A DNA stretch of 64,000 nucleotides from Heracleum sosnowskyi (lineage: Eukaryota > Streptophyta > Magnoliopsida > Apiales > Apiaceae): assembly GCA_030848705.1 (NCBI GenBank), contig CM061238.1, positions 45,485,133 to 45,549,132 on the forward strand, read 5' to 3'. Shown here one piece after another: positions 1-10,204 of this stretch (within the stretch, counting starts at the first letter, position 1; each line of letters begins with the position of its first letter). The notes below the pieces were generated by a model. It was not told where the DNA came from, did no database searches, and worked only from the letters and a program-made list of their open reading frames with translations. Made by a program: the position numbers and the translations under genes.

Positions 1-2427
1 AGCCTTTGCTTTTCTTTTTACATCATTTTTCACCTTTGGCTCAGATTGATTTAAATCAACTTTTACTCTTGGTGTTGATTTCTGATTGTTGCTCACATTT
101 TCATTTACAGAATGCATATTTGAAGGAACACACATATTATTCATATTCCATGGCATTTGTGGCATACTAAACATATTCATGTATGGATTAGGCACAAATG
201 ATATGTTAGCATATGGATTCTGAAATTGTGCACATGGAGCAAACATGTTAGGCATAACAGGCATTGTAGGCATAAGATTATTCATTGCAGGCTTGGGAAT
301 TTTCACATTAGCAGTTTTCTTAACAGATTTGCAGTTAGTAGATAGATGACTAACACTTCCACAATTGACACAAGTCTTTCTAGGAGCATATTTATCAGGT
401 GTGTAATTGTTGTGTTTGTTAATTCCTACTTTGCCATTCCTGTTATTCCTTTTATTTCCCTTAGCCTCAATTTGAACATTCTCTATTTTATCTTTCAATT
501 GCTTGTTGGACAAGTGACCTACATTAGCTCTCTCAACAGGCTTCTCAACTTTCTTTGATTTACTAGACTCACCTTGAACAAAGTTCTTGGTGACAGGACC
601 ATACTTATTATTAAGTCTAGTGAGTTCATCTTTTCTTTTCTCTGTCAACGAAACACCCTGATCGGTTGATGGTTCATGTGTCAACGGAACATCGCATTCC
701 GTTGACATATCAACCTTCAACAAATGATCATTGTTGTTTGTTGACTCTGTTTCTGAATCTAAGGCTTCACAAGCATACCCTAGTTTCTCTTTGTTCTTTT
801 TCCATGATTGTTCACAGAAAGATTCCATACCTTGAACATTAATGATGTTGGTAGCAACATTCCTGGCATCTTTCCATTTAGCAATCACACTTTGTTCTAT
901 TTCTAGTTGTGTCTTAAGAATTTCTTCCCTTTGTAACACGTTCTCAAGTTCCTTCTTAGCATCCCTACTAACACATCTCATTTTCTCAAATTCAATGAGC
1001 TGTGCTTCTAACATTGCATTCCTATCACTTAAGAGCAAATTAGTCTCTTTAATTCTTGAATTCTCTTTGGTAAGTGATTTAAGAGTAACACGCAAATTAT
1101 ATAATACAGTAGACATTTCATTTACTGCACTATCGCATTCCTCTTTAGAAAGCTCAGAAAGATTAGTAATTGTTACCTGGTTGCTTGAGGAACTTGCTTC
1201 CTGCTCATGATTGTCAGCCATAAGAGCCAAGTTGACATACTCAACATCATCATCAGAATCTTCACCATTACCAGCCCAATCATACTCCTGAGACATGAAA
1301 GCCTTTTCCTTTTGCTTGAGAAGTTCAAAGTATTTCTTTTTATAATCAACAGGCTCAAATTTCCTGTTGCTCTTCTCAATCTTGGGCTTTCTACAGTCTC
1401 CAGCAAAGTGACCAAGCATTCCACAATTGAAACATTTTGATTTAGACTTTTCAATCCAGTTTGTTTTGCTAGGTTGAAAGTCTCTTCTTGGTGGCCTTGC
1501 TTCTGAGTTTCTTTTGAACTTGAACTTAGAGAATTTTCTTGACAGAAAAGCAATGTGTTTATCAATCTCATCTAAGTCATCCAAGTTGGCTGGTTCTGAT
1601 TCTTCTTCTTCTGTCATCTTGTCTTTACCCTTGCTAACATCACTCCTACAACAAGATCGACTAGTTGTGGCCTTTGCAGCTTCTTCAGTGTCATCTTCCA
1701 GTTGGTTCACAGATGAAATCAATGCAATGGATCCACCCTTCTTCTGTACCTTTTCAATTTCCTCATCTTGCTCCATTTCCAGCTCATAAGTCTTCAATGT
1801 TCCATACAGCCTTTCAAGAGTGTAATCTTTGTACTCTTGAGTGTTTCTTAGAGAAACAGTCATAGGCTTTCATTCTTTTGGAAGAGCTCTTAGAAATTTA
1901 AGGTTTGAGTCCTTAGTTTGGTAGATTCTCCCATACAACTTTAATCCATTCAGAAGCTTTTGAAACCTACTAAACGTGTCATTTAGGGTTTCACCAGCTT
2001 TAAAGTGAAAGTGCTCATATTGTTGTATAAGGAGTTGCATTTTGTTCTCCCTTACTTGCTCAGTTCCTTCACATAGTGTTCTGACAGTGTCCCATACTTC
2101 TTTGGAGGTTGTACAGTTTATGACATTATCAAACATCTCTTGCTCCAAACCATTAAACAGAATGTTCATGGTTCTCTTATCTTTATGGATTTCTGCAAGA
2201 TCTTCAATAGTCCATTCTGAGACAAGTTTTGGAATTTCTACGTCAGGAGCATCATCTGGCACTCCAATTCTAGATGCAAACTTCATGGGAACGTGTGGAC
2301 CTTTCTCAATGCAGTCTACATATCTCTCATCCATAGACATGAGATGTAAATGCATCTTTACTTTCCAGTGAAAGTAATTGTCCTTATCAAGAACTGGTAT
2401 CTTCACACCTGCATCCTTCTTCACCAT
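1..2427 (-). pseudogene. gag: gag of A1, with internal stop, partial
   Basis: Structural polyprotein that would assemble the copia particle. It starts at the ATG whose first base is 2427 and opens MVKKDAGVKIPVLDKDNYF, the same start as A2. The first 185 codons form the DUF4219/UBN2-type gag domain. A TGA at 1870-1872 replaces the Trp (TGG) of A2. The frame then continues with CX2CX4HX4C zinc knuckles near 1399-1440 and 333-374. I noticed no second break before the window edge. Near 155 this copy keeps the codons TTT AGT ATG CCA, where A2 has lost a base, so A1 shows the ancestral C-terminal frame. Three CGTTGA motifs lie at about 646-710. Confidence 0.88.
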
Positions 2428-2476
2428 GGTTTCTGTTTTGGTCTTGATCTTTAAACTTCTTGTATGTTAGAAGCTT

Positions 2477-2488
2477 GCTCTGATACCA
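2477..2488 (-). other. Primer-binding site of A1
   Basis: The minus strand reads TGGTATCAGAGC, complementary to the 3' end of plant initiator tRNA-Met, two bases inside the LTR boundary. Spacing and sequence match A2. Confidence 0.9.
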
Positions 2489-2490
2489 AT

Positions 2491-3528
2491 TGTTATTCCC
2501 AAATGACCTAACAGAATTGTAGAAGGGGGGGTTGAATACAATTCTTGATATTTTCTTAAACTTAAAACAATGATAAAATAAAACTGAACTGAATAAACAA
2601 AAACACAAGATATCAATAATTCAGTTGGATTGTTTGATGATCCAACTGAAGTGTTTTTATTGCGGAAATAATCTGTGATACAAAAGTACACAGCTGCTCA
2701 GTTACAGAGTTGTAGAGAAGAATGCTCTCAAAGATAGCTAATACAAACTATTTGTTTTTCTTCTCTACTATTCTTTCTAACTGCTACACTTGGTTATATA
2801 TTCCCAAGTTTACAATACTATTTTTGGCTACTCTAAAGTACACTAAAGATAACCGCCAATAGTTTGCTTTTCATCCCTTTGTCCAGTGGTCCTTGGAGAT
2901 CCTTGCTTTTGTCTTCATGCTTATTATGATCACTCCCAAGAGCCCAATTGGAAACTGGGATGTTTCCTTATTCCCCATGTCCATTTTAATGGTTTCCAAT
3001 GCAAAGTACACTTCCACATCACCTTTAGATCTGTTCAGTAAACTGTCACTATCACTTTGTCAACTATTCAGAAAAGCAATAATGATTCGTTGATAGCAGG
3101 GAGATGTGTTTCATTGATAGCTTTATTCTCCATTTCGTTGATGAGTAAACTTCATTTCGTTGATGAGTAAACTTCATTCCGTTGATGGTGTATCCTTGTT
3201 CCGTTGATAGAGTAATCTTCATACCGTTGACATGTCTTCACTTAGGCAAAATTACAAGGCATGATATACTTACAATTAACCAACCTATTTTGCCTATCTA
3301 GTACTTAGTCAACATGACTTAGGAAACCTATCTAATACATACATCAAATGCATATCAAACTGTGAAGTATTGTACAGTGCAATTGCTACAACACTCATTC
3401 CGTTGATGAGCTTCCTGTCAACGAAACACTGCAAAGCATGCCATTTCGTTGACAGTTACAAAATAACTTAATACAAAATCTACTAAGTGTTTTTATAATT
3501 ATCATCAAGAATCAACATATTCCTAACA
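2491..3528 (-). repeat. 5' LTR of A1
   Basis: It is 1038 bp and bounded by TG...CA (TGTTATTCCC on the plus strand at 2491, TCCTAACA ending at 3528). It aligns to the 1019-bp LTRs of A2 with visible mismatches and small indels. About ten copies of the CGTTGA motif lie between about 3090 and 3450. The usual family tail, a C-tract followed by TTCTACAATTCTG, is at the inner end around 2510-2530 (complemented). Confidence 0.93.
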
Positions 3529-6500
3529 TTTATCGCAATTAAATAACGATATGTGTTATGTGAATTATGTGAATTAACTGGTTAGTGAGGCATAAATACG
3601 AATAATTGTTTTGAGACTTGTATAAATACTTTGGTCGTGTCTAATATTATCACGAGGGGTAGTTGGAATAGAAATTTGTCAGTAATGTTAGAAAATGAGA
3701 TTTACGAGACCGTTGACTTAGATGTTGACTTTTATAGTATAGAGATTTTTGGCGAACGTGATACGTGAGTTGTTTATTTAATTAATCGTGATTATTCTAT
3801 CAGTTGAGATATGGTTATCTATGCAACAGAGGCTATTGGACGAGACGAGTTAGATTATCGAAGTATGTTAAATGAAAGATGTCGGAGAAGGATGAGGTAT
3901 TGTTTACGACTGATTGGGTTATTTGCAAGGCGATTTAACACCAAGGGAACGTCAACACTCATAGAGGACATGTGCAAGTATTTTCTTCCAGCAGAGATAT
4001 CGGTAAGAGTGATGCGTGGATTCAAAACGGTAGGATCAAATTAGCGGTATTCATAAGAGCGTTAAATCGAAGAAGGACGAAAATAGAGAATCGTGCTACA
4101 AGACAGAATAAGGAGGGAATCGTATTATCTCAGCCTTGCGAAATAGCTAAGGACCGGAGGCAAGTGTCTATACCCTTGCTTATTAATTGAATGATATTCC
4201 CTTGAATTATTATTATGAAAGTTGAATACTTTTCAATGAATTTTCAAATGTCGATTCCTTTGCATTAAATTGCAAGTATGTTATTTAATCTCGTAAATTG
4301 ACGAGTAAATTTTTATACCTTTTGAGTTTAGATTCATATTTCCATGTTGAGTGGAAAATTATAATTATTGTATTGAAATGATTTAAAAGATTGTTATGGG
4401 CCTTATACTAAGGCTTTCTTTCAAAAATCTTGATTTAAAAATATTAGGTTGGAATTTTACCAACCCTAGATGAGTGGGAACTTGTGAACCCGATAAGGGT
4501 AAAAATGTTATTTTAAATTCTAAAGTTGTGGTACTTATTCTACCAATATTTTATTTTCCCATCTTGCACCTATGCAAGTATGATTATCAATTCTTATTAA
4601 TGCGATTATCTGATCCAGTCCCTGATTCAAATTCATATATGGTGTGTATGATTTAGTTCATTTCCTTCAAATATAAGGCTTATCTATTATAACTATATTT
4701 TTGAAGGACTTAAACTATTTCTGCCAGAAGTCGGTAACCCATTGTTTTCCCTATTTATAAACTTCACCTTGAATTTCCTTAAAATCGAACTTGACTTTCT
4801 TGTCACTTACCATATTGGTGAATCTTAACTAATTCTTTCATGATGTGATAATTTGAACTGTTGAGGCCATCTAGAGCCTGTTCTTGAACCCTACTCTATA
4901 TTGAGTTGTTGTAAATTCTGTTGATATCATAATGCTTGTTTCATATCAGACTTAATCTTGTTGAGCATGTCATTGTTTATTCTTCATTATTATCCCAGTT
5001 GTTACATCAATCTCGTCGATGCTTATTATATTGTCACTTTTCATATGCACCTCCCAATATTGTGTCGATCTCGTCGATACTAGATTATATTTTTATTCCT
5101 TGATGGATTCTTCATAGTTGAATTGTTTCCTGGAACGTGAGTTTTCCAGCGTTTGTTGTATTAAGGTCGTCGAAGTAAGGTTGTCAATTGTTCTGACACC
5201 TGACGTATATAATATAGGATTGGAATGTTTTTAAATGGACCAGTAATGGTCGGACCATATTTATGGTCGTAATAACTTATGGCCCAGATTGGCCAAGGAT
5301 CCAGTAGAGGACTTTGCTATAAGCAAGTCCGGGGTTGAAGCGTGGCTGGCCAGCAGCTCAACCTTTGATTTGATAAATGTGAAAAATCCAATTCTAATAT
5401 CACTTCTTATATCTGAGATGGATTACATCCATATGTTCTGTACTTGTGAGTTATGACCTGATACTCAGGTTTATTCGTTCGCTCGAAGTTGTTAGTTCGT
5501 TGATTGATAAGTAATGGTTTCAATCTTGCTGAAATCATTTACTCTTAATATATTGGATTCCAAATAGTCGAAATCCTCTTCCTTGATTCCATTGGCAATC
5601 GTGAGATATCTATCTTGATGAGTTTTATTCATACCGCATATCCAGTCGGTACCATATTGAAGTCGTGAAGTACGTTCTTTATTCCACGGTCGAGCGCGTT
5701 GGCTCATTCTTACTTTGTTATTATTCTACTCTTCCAGAGTTGTTGGTTTTAGAAGATGTTGTGAATAGATCGGTTATCTTCAAAACTAGTATCTTTATAC
5801 AAACTATGGTCTTGAAGACGTATGAGTTATATTTATTTCATAGTTTCTACATACTATTGTAGTTATTGTTGTTCGGTCACCGTGATGACCAATATAAATC
5901 TTTTTGTGTTTTAAACTATTCAGTTGCGAGAAGCTGAATGAGAAATTGTGGTAAATTACCAAACTCGATTTGAAAATCTTAGAGATTACAAATGTTTAAG
6001 CCAAAGGCTTGTTTATTTGAAAATCCAAAGTTTATTTTGGAAACTTTTCATATTATACTTGCTAATGCACTTGCTGAGCAATTCTTTCGCTCATACTTGT
6101 TTTCTTTATATATTTTAGCCTGCCAGTAAGAATGTATATTGGTGAGAGTTGTCCGCGTAGCTGATCAGAGATGGGGAAGGATATTAGCGTAAAGACGTTT
6201 TGATCCAGAGCATTGGAGCTAGTGATAGGTTTTGTATATAGATGTTTTCTATTGAATATGATATTGTATAAAAGTAGTTGCATGGTATACTTCTTATCGA
6301 AGTTATACTAGTGTTCTAGATTGCATGTAAATAGAATGGTTGTCAAGAAGAAATTTTTTGTGTAATGGAATTTTGGATTCTTGTTTCTAGCACTATAACC
6401 TTTAAAGATTCTTGGTAGAGTTGGGGTCGCGGATATTAAAATTGTGTTGATGTATATTGAACAGGTTGTTTGAATTGAGAATGCAGCGTGACGACCAAAT

Positions 6501-6529
6501 CCTTTGACCCCGGATTTAGGGGCGTTACA
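3529..6529 (+). repeat. G1 5' LTR, distal part
   Basis: It begins at the A1 insertion point and ends GGGGCGTTACA just before the PBS. The stretch 3529-4986 matches 24484-25941 in the 3' LTR at roughly 97 percent by eye, with mostly transition differences and a small indel near 3570. Short open frames such as 3811-4044 are duplicated in the other LTR but show no protein-family signature. From about 4987 to 6529 the sequence has no second copy in this window. Confidence 0.85.
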
Positions 6530-6532
6530 GGT

Positions 6533-6544
6533 TGGTATCAGAGC
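6533..6544 (+). other. Primer-binding site of G1
   Basis: TGGTATCAGAGC lies four bases after the LTR end GCGTTACA and is complementary to initiator tRNA-Met. It fixes the LTR/leader boundary of G1. Confidence 0.88.
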
Positions 6545-6645
6545 AGGGTTATAGTAAAACTAGAAACGAGAGTGCGTAGAAGTGTATATAGTTATATAAG
6601 GAACGTCAGAGCTCATTTAGAGTTCGTGTTGGACTATTGGATATA

Positions 6646-6650
6646 GTGCC
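6646..6650. repeat. Target-site duplication of A2 (partner at 19773-19777)
   Basis: GTGCC directly precedes the 5' LTR and directly follows the 3' LTR. Five bases is the usual size for Ty1/copia integrases. Confidence 0.95.
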
Positions 6651-7669
6651 TGTTAGGAATATGTTGTTCTTGATGATAAACATAAAACACTTAGTAGAAT
6701 TTGTGTAAAGTCATTTTTGTAACTGTCAACGAAATGGCATGCTTTGCAGCATTCCGTTGACAGGAAGCTCATCAACGAAATGAGTGTTGTAGCAATTGCA
6801 TTGTACAATACTTCACAGTATGATAGGCATTCTGTTATATGTTTTAGATAGGTTTTCTAAGTCATGTTGACTAAGTACTAGATAGGCAAAATAGGTTGGT
6901 TAATTGTAAATATGTTATGCCTTGTAATTTTGACTAAGTGAAGACATGTCAACGGTATGAAGATTACTCTGTCAACAGTATGGAGTTTACCCATCAACGA
7001 AACGAGGGAAACACCATCAACGGAATGAAGAATGAAGCTATCAACGAAACACATCTCCTTGCTATCAACGAATCAATGTTGCTTTTTGAACAGTTGACAA
7101 AGTGATAGTGACAGTTTACTGAACAGATCTAAAAGGAGATATGGAAGTGTACTTTGCATTGGAAGCCATCAAAGTGGTTACTGGAAATAAGGAAACATTC
7201 CAATTTCCAATAAGGCTCTTGGAAATGATTATAATGAGCATGAAGACAAAAGAAAAGATCTCCAAGGACCATTGGACAAAAGGAATGAAAAGCAAGCTAC
7301 TGATGGTTACTACTATTATTCTTTAGTCTAACCAAACGTAGAATTGTAAACTTGGGATTATATAACCAAGTGTAGCAGTTACTTTAGAAAGGAGAGAAGA
7401 AAAACAAATAGATTGGATTAGCTATTTTTGAGAGCATTCTTCTCTACAACATTGTAACTGAGCAACTGTGTACATTTGTATCACAGATTATTTCCGCAAT
7501 AAAAACACTTCAGTTGGATCATCAAACAATCCAACTGAATTATTTATATCTTGTGTTTTTATTTATTCAGTTCAGTTTTAATTTATAAGGTGTTTTTAAG
7601 ATCAAGAAAATATCAAAATTGTATTCAACCCCCCCTTCTACAATTCTGTTAGGTCATTTGGGATTAACA
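6651..7669 (+). repeat. 5' LTR of A2
   Basis: It runs from TGTTAGGAAT to GGGATTAACA. Nine CGTTGA-containing motifs lie in the upstream third (about 6724-7075), before the TATA box, so they sit in U3. The 3' end has a run of seven C followed by TTCTACAATTCTG, a tail also seen in the family B LTR and in the fragment at 35669. Confidence 0.97.
7359..7365 (+). promoter_or_regulatory. Probable TATA box of the A2 5' LTR
   Basis: TATATAA lies in U3, about 130 bases upstream of the AATAAA at 7498-7503, a workable promoter and poly(A) arrangement for an LTR. The same pair occurs in the 3' LTR. The transcription start is not determined. Confidence 0.55.
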
Positions 7670-7671
7670 AT

Positions 7672-7683
7672 TGGTATCAGAGC
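7672..7683 (+). other. Primer-binding site of A2
   Basis: TGGTATCAGAGC begins two bases after the LTR and is complementary to the 3' end of initiator tRNA-Met. It primes minus-strand cDNA. Confidence 0.95.
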
Positions 7684-7733
7684 GAGCTTCTAACATACAA
7701 GAAGTTTAAAGATCAAGACCAAAAACAGAAACC

Positions 7734-10019
7734 ATGGTGAAGAAGGATGCAGGTGTGAAGATACCAGTTCTTGATAAAGACAATTACTTTCACTGGAAAG
7801 TAAAGATGCATTTACATCTCATGTCTATGGATGAGAGGTATGTAGACTGCATTGAGAAAGGTCCACACGTTCCCATGAAGCTTGATTCTAGAGTTGGACT
7901 GCCAGATGATGCACCTGATGTAGAGATTCCAAAAACTGTCTCAGAATGGACTGTTGAAGATATTGCAGAAGTCCATAAAGACAAAAGGACCATGAACATT
8001 CTGTTTAATGGTTTGGAGCAAGAGATGTTTGACAATGTTATCAACTGTACAACCTCTAAGGAAGTATGGGATACTGTTAGAACTCTCTGTGAAGGAACTG
8101 AGCAAGTCAGGGAAAATAAAATGCAACTCCTTATACAACAATATGAGCATTTTCATTTTAAAGCTGGTGAAACCCTAAATGACACGTTTAGTAGGTTTCA
8201 AAAGCTTTTGAATGGATTAAAGTTGTATGGGAGGATCTATCAAACCAAGGATTCAAACCTTAAATTTCTTAGAGCTCTTCCAAAAGAATGGAAGCCTATG
8301 ACTGTTTCTCTCAGAAACACTCAAGAGTACAAAGACTACACTCTTGAAAGGCTTTATGGAACCTTGAAGACTTATGAGCTAGAAATGGAGCAAGATGAGG
8401 AAATTGAAAAGGTACAAAAGAAGGGTGGATCTATTGCATTGATTGCATCTGTGAACCAACTTGAAGATGACAATAAAGAAGCTGCAAAGACCACAACTAG
8501 TCGATCTAGTTGTAGGAGTGATGTTAGCAAGGGTAAAGACAAGATGACAGAAGAAGAAGAATCAGAACCAGCCAACTTGGATGACTTAGATGAGATTGAT
8601 GAACACATTGCTTTTCTGTCTAGAAAATTCTCTAAGTTCAAGTTCAAAAGAAATTCAGAAGCAAGGCCACCAAGAAGAGACTTTCAACCTAGCAAAACAA
8701 ACTGGATTGAAAAGTCTAAGTCAAAATGTTTCAATTGTGGAATGCTTGGTCACTTTGCTGGAGACTGCAGAAAGCCCAAGGTTGAGAAGGGCAACAGGAA
8801 ATTTGAGCCTGTTGATTATAAAAAGAAATACTTTGAACTTCTCAAACAAAAAGAAAAGGCTTTCATGTCTCAGGAGTATGATTGGGCTGGTAATGGTGAA
8901 GATTCTGATGATGATGTTGAGTATGTCAACTTGGCTCTTATGGCTGACAATCATGAGCAGGAAGCAAGTTCCTCAAGCAACCAGGTAACAATTACTAATC
9001 TTTCTGAGCTTTCTAAAGAGGAATGCGACAGTGCAGTAAATGAAATGTCTACTGTATTATATAATTTGCGTGTTACTCTTAAATCACTTACTAAAGAGAA
9101 TTCTAGAATAAAAGAGACTAATCTGCTCTTAAGTGATAGGAATGCAATGTTAGAAGCACAGCTCATTGAATTTGAGAAAATGAGATGTGTTAGTAGGGAT
9201 GCTAAGAAGGAACTTGAGAACGTGTTACAAAGGGAAGAAATTCTTAAAACACAACTTGAGATAGAACAAGGTGTGATTGCAAAATGGAAGGATGCCAGGA
9301 ATGTTGCTGCCAACATAATTAATGTTCAAGGCGTGGAATCCTTCTGTGAGCAATCATGGAAAAGGAACAAAGAGAAGCTAGGGTATGTTGGTGAAACCTT
9401 AGAATCAGAAACTGAGTCAACAAACAACAAGGATCATTTGTTGAAGGTTGATATGTCAACGGAATGCAATGTTTCGTTGACAGATGAACCATCAACCGAT
9501 CAGGCTGTTTCGTTGACAGAGAAAAGAAAGGATGAACTCACTAGACTTAATAACAAGTATGGTCCTGTCACCAAGAACTTTGTTCAAGGTGAGTCTAGTA
9601 AATCAAAGAAAGTTGAGAAGCCTGTTGAGAGAGCTAATGTAGGTAACTTGTCTAACAAGCAATTGAAAGACAAGTTAGAGAAAGTTCAGGTTGAGGCTAA
9701 GGGAAATAAAAAGAATAACAGAAATGGCAAGGTAGGGATTAACAAACACAACAATTACACACCTGATAAATATGCACCTAGAAAGACATGTGTCAATTGT
9801 GGAAGTGTTAATCATTTATCTACTAACTGCAAATCTGTTAAGAAATCTGCTAATGTGAAAATGCCCAAGCCTGCAATGAACAGTTCCATGCCTAAAATTC
9901 CTGTTATGCCTAACATGTTTGCTCCATATGCACAATTTCAGAATCCATATGCTAGCATGCCATTTGTGCCTAATCCTTACATGAATATGTTTACATGCCA
10001 CAAATGCCATGGAACATGA
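7734..10019 (+). CDS. gag: Gag of A2 (C-terminus lost by frameshift)
   Basis: A 761-residue frame starting at an ATG 64 bases after the LTR. Residues 10-230 are the copia gag core (DUF4219/UBN2 type: KDNYFHWKVKMHL near the start, then KEVWDTVRTLCEGTEQVRE). A zinc knuckle CFNCGMLGHFAGDC lies near residue 332 and a second, CVNCGSVNHLSTNC, near 686. The middle is charged and predicted coiled coil. Near 9994 one base is missing relative to A1 (TTTACATGCC against TTTAGTATGCC), so the protein ends early at TGA 10017-10019. The original frame resumes in 9995-10204. CGTTGA motifs at 9454-9518 encode Ser-Thr and Ser-Leu-Thr. Gag would coat the RNA and form the particle. Confidence 0.93.
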   Translation: MVKKDAGVKIPVLDKDNYFHWKVKMHLHLMSMDERYVDCIEKGPHVPMKLDSRVGLPDDAPDVEIPKTVSEWTVEDIAEVHKDKRTMNILFNGLEQEMFDNVINCTTSKEVWDTVRTLCEGTEQVRENKMQLLIQQYEHFHFKAGETLNDTFSRFQKLLNGLKLYGRIYQTKDSNLKFLRALPKEWKPMTVSLRNTQEYKDYTLERLYGTLKTYELEMEQDEEIEKVQKKGGSIALIASVNQLEDDNKEAAKTTTSRSSCRSDVSKGKDKMTEEEESEPANLDDLDEIDEHIAFLSRKFSKFKFKRNSEARPPRRDFQPSKTNWIEKSKSKCFNCGMLGHFAGDCRKPKVEKGNRKFEPVDYKKKYFELLKQKEKAFMSQEYDWAGNGEDSDDDVEYVNLALMADNHEQEASSSSNQVTITNLSELSKEECDSAVNEMSTVLYNLRVTLKSLTKENSRIKETNLLLSDRNAMLEAQLIEFEKMRCVSRDAKKELENVLQREEILKTQLEIEQGVIAKWKDARNVAANIINVQGVESFCEQSWKRNKEKLGYVGETLESETESTNNKDHLLKVDMSTECNVSLTDEPSTDQAVSLTEKRKDELTRLNNKYGPVTKNFVQGESSKSKKVEKPVERANVGNLSNKQLKDKLEKVQVEAKGNKKNNRNGKVGINKHNNYTPDKYAPRKTCVNCGSVNHLSTNCKSVKKSANVKMPKPAMNSSMPKIPVMPNMFAPYAQFQNPYASMPFVPNPYMNMFTCHKCHGT

Positions 10020-10204
10020 ATAACATGATTGTTCCTCCAACTATGCATGCTATGAATGAAAATATGAGCAACCCTCAGAAATCAACACCAAGGGTAAAGA
10101 TTGATTTGAATCAATCTGAGCCCAAAGTGAAAAATGGTACAAAAGGGAATGCAAAGGCTAACAAGACAGGACCCAAGGAAACTTGGGTACCAAAATCAAC
10201 TTGA
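9995..10204 (+). pseudogene. gag: Original Gag C-terminus of A2, now out of frame
   Basis: These 69 codons continue the ancestral gag frame downstream of the one-base loss. The residues (MPQMPWNMNNM, then KETWVPKST and TGA at 10202-10204) match the frame that stays joined to gag in A1. The WVPK ending before the stop parallels IWAPKKV at the end of gag in family B. It overlaps the start of the pol frame, which lies one base back. Confidence 0.85.

Larger units (their letters stand above)
1..3528 (-). mobile_element. Sirevirus-type Ty1/copia retrotransposon, copy A1 (5' part, cut by window edge)
   Basis: The minus strand carries, in order, an LTR (2491-3528), a tRNA-Met primer-binding site and a gag gene running off the left edge. 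It is the same family as A2 at 6651-19772: gag and LTR align over their whole visible length. It is inserted in the long LTR of gypsy element G1: G1 sequence beginning TTTATCGC resumes at 3529, and the other G1 LTR shows that site uninterrupted near 24484. The expected 5-bp duplication is TTTAT, but its partner lies outside the window. The gag carries a stop, so this copy is older or more damaged than A2. Confidence 0.93.

Noticed and set aside
1173..1571. Long frames overlapping gag in A1 and its mirror in A2 (8590-8988)
   Set aside because: They are shadows of gag in another frame, with codons dictated by the real gene.
3811..4044. 77-codon frame also present at 24757-24990
   Set aside because: Both lie at the same place in the two G1 LTRs, so conservation is due to LTR duplication; no protein signature.
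6724..7075. CGTTGAC motif as a plain WRKY W-box array
   Set aside because: W-boxes need TTGAC followed by C or T; here A usually follows, and the more constant part is CGTTGA, with TTGAT also common.
6651..7075. CRISPR-like array from the regularly repeated motif
   Set aside because: Spacing is irregular, the repeats are short and in both orientations, and this is plant DNA.
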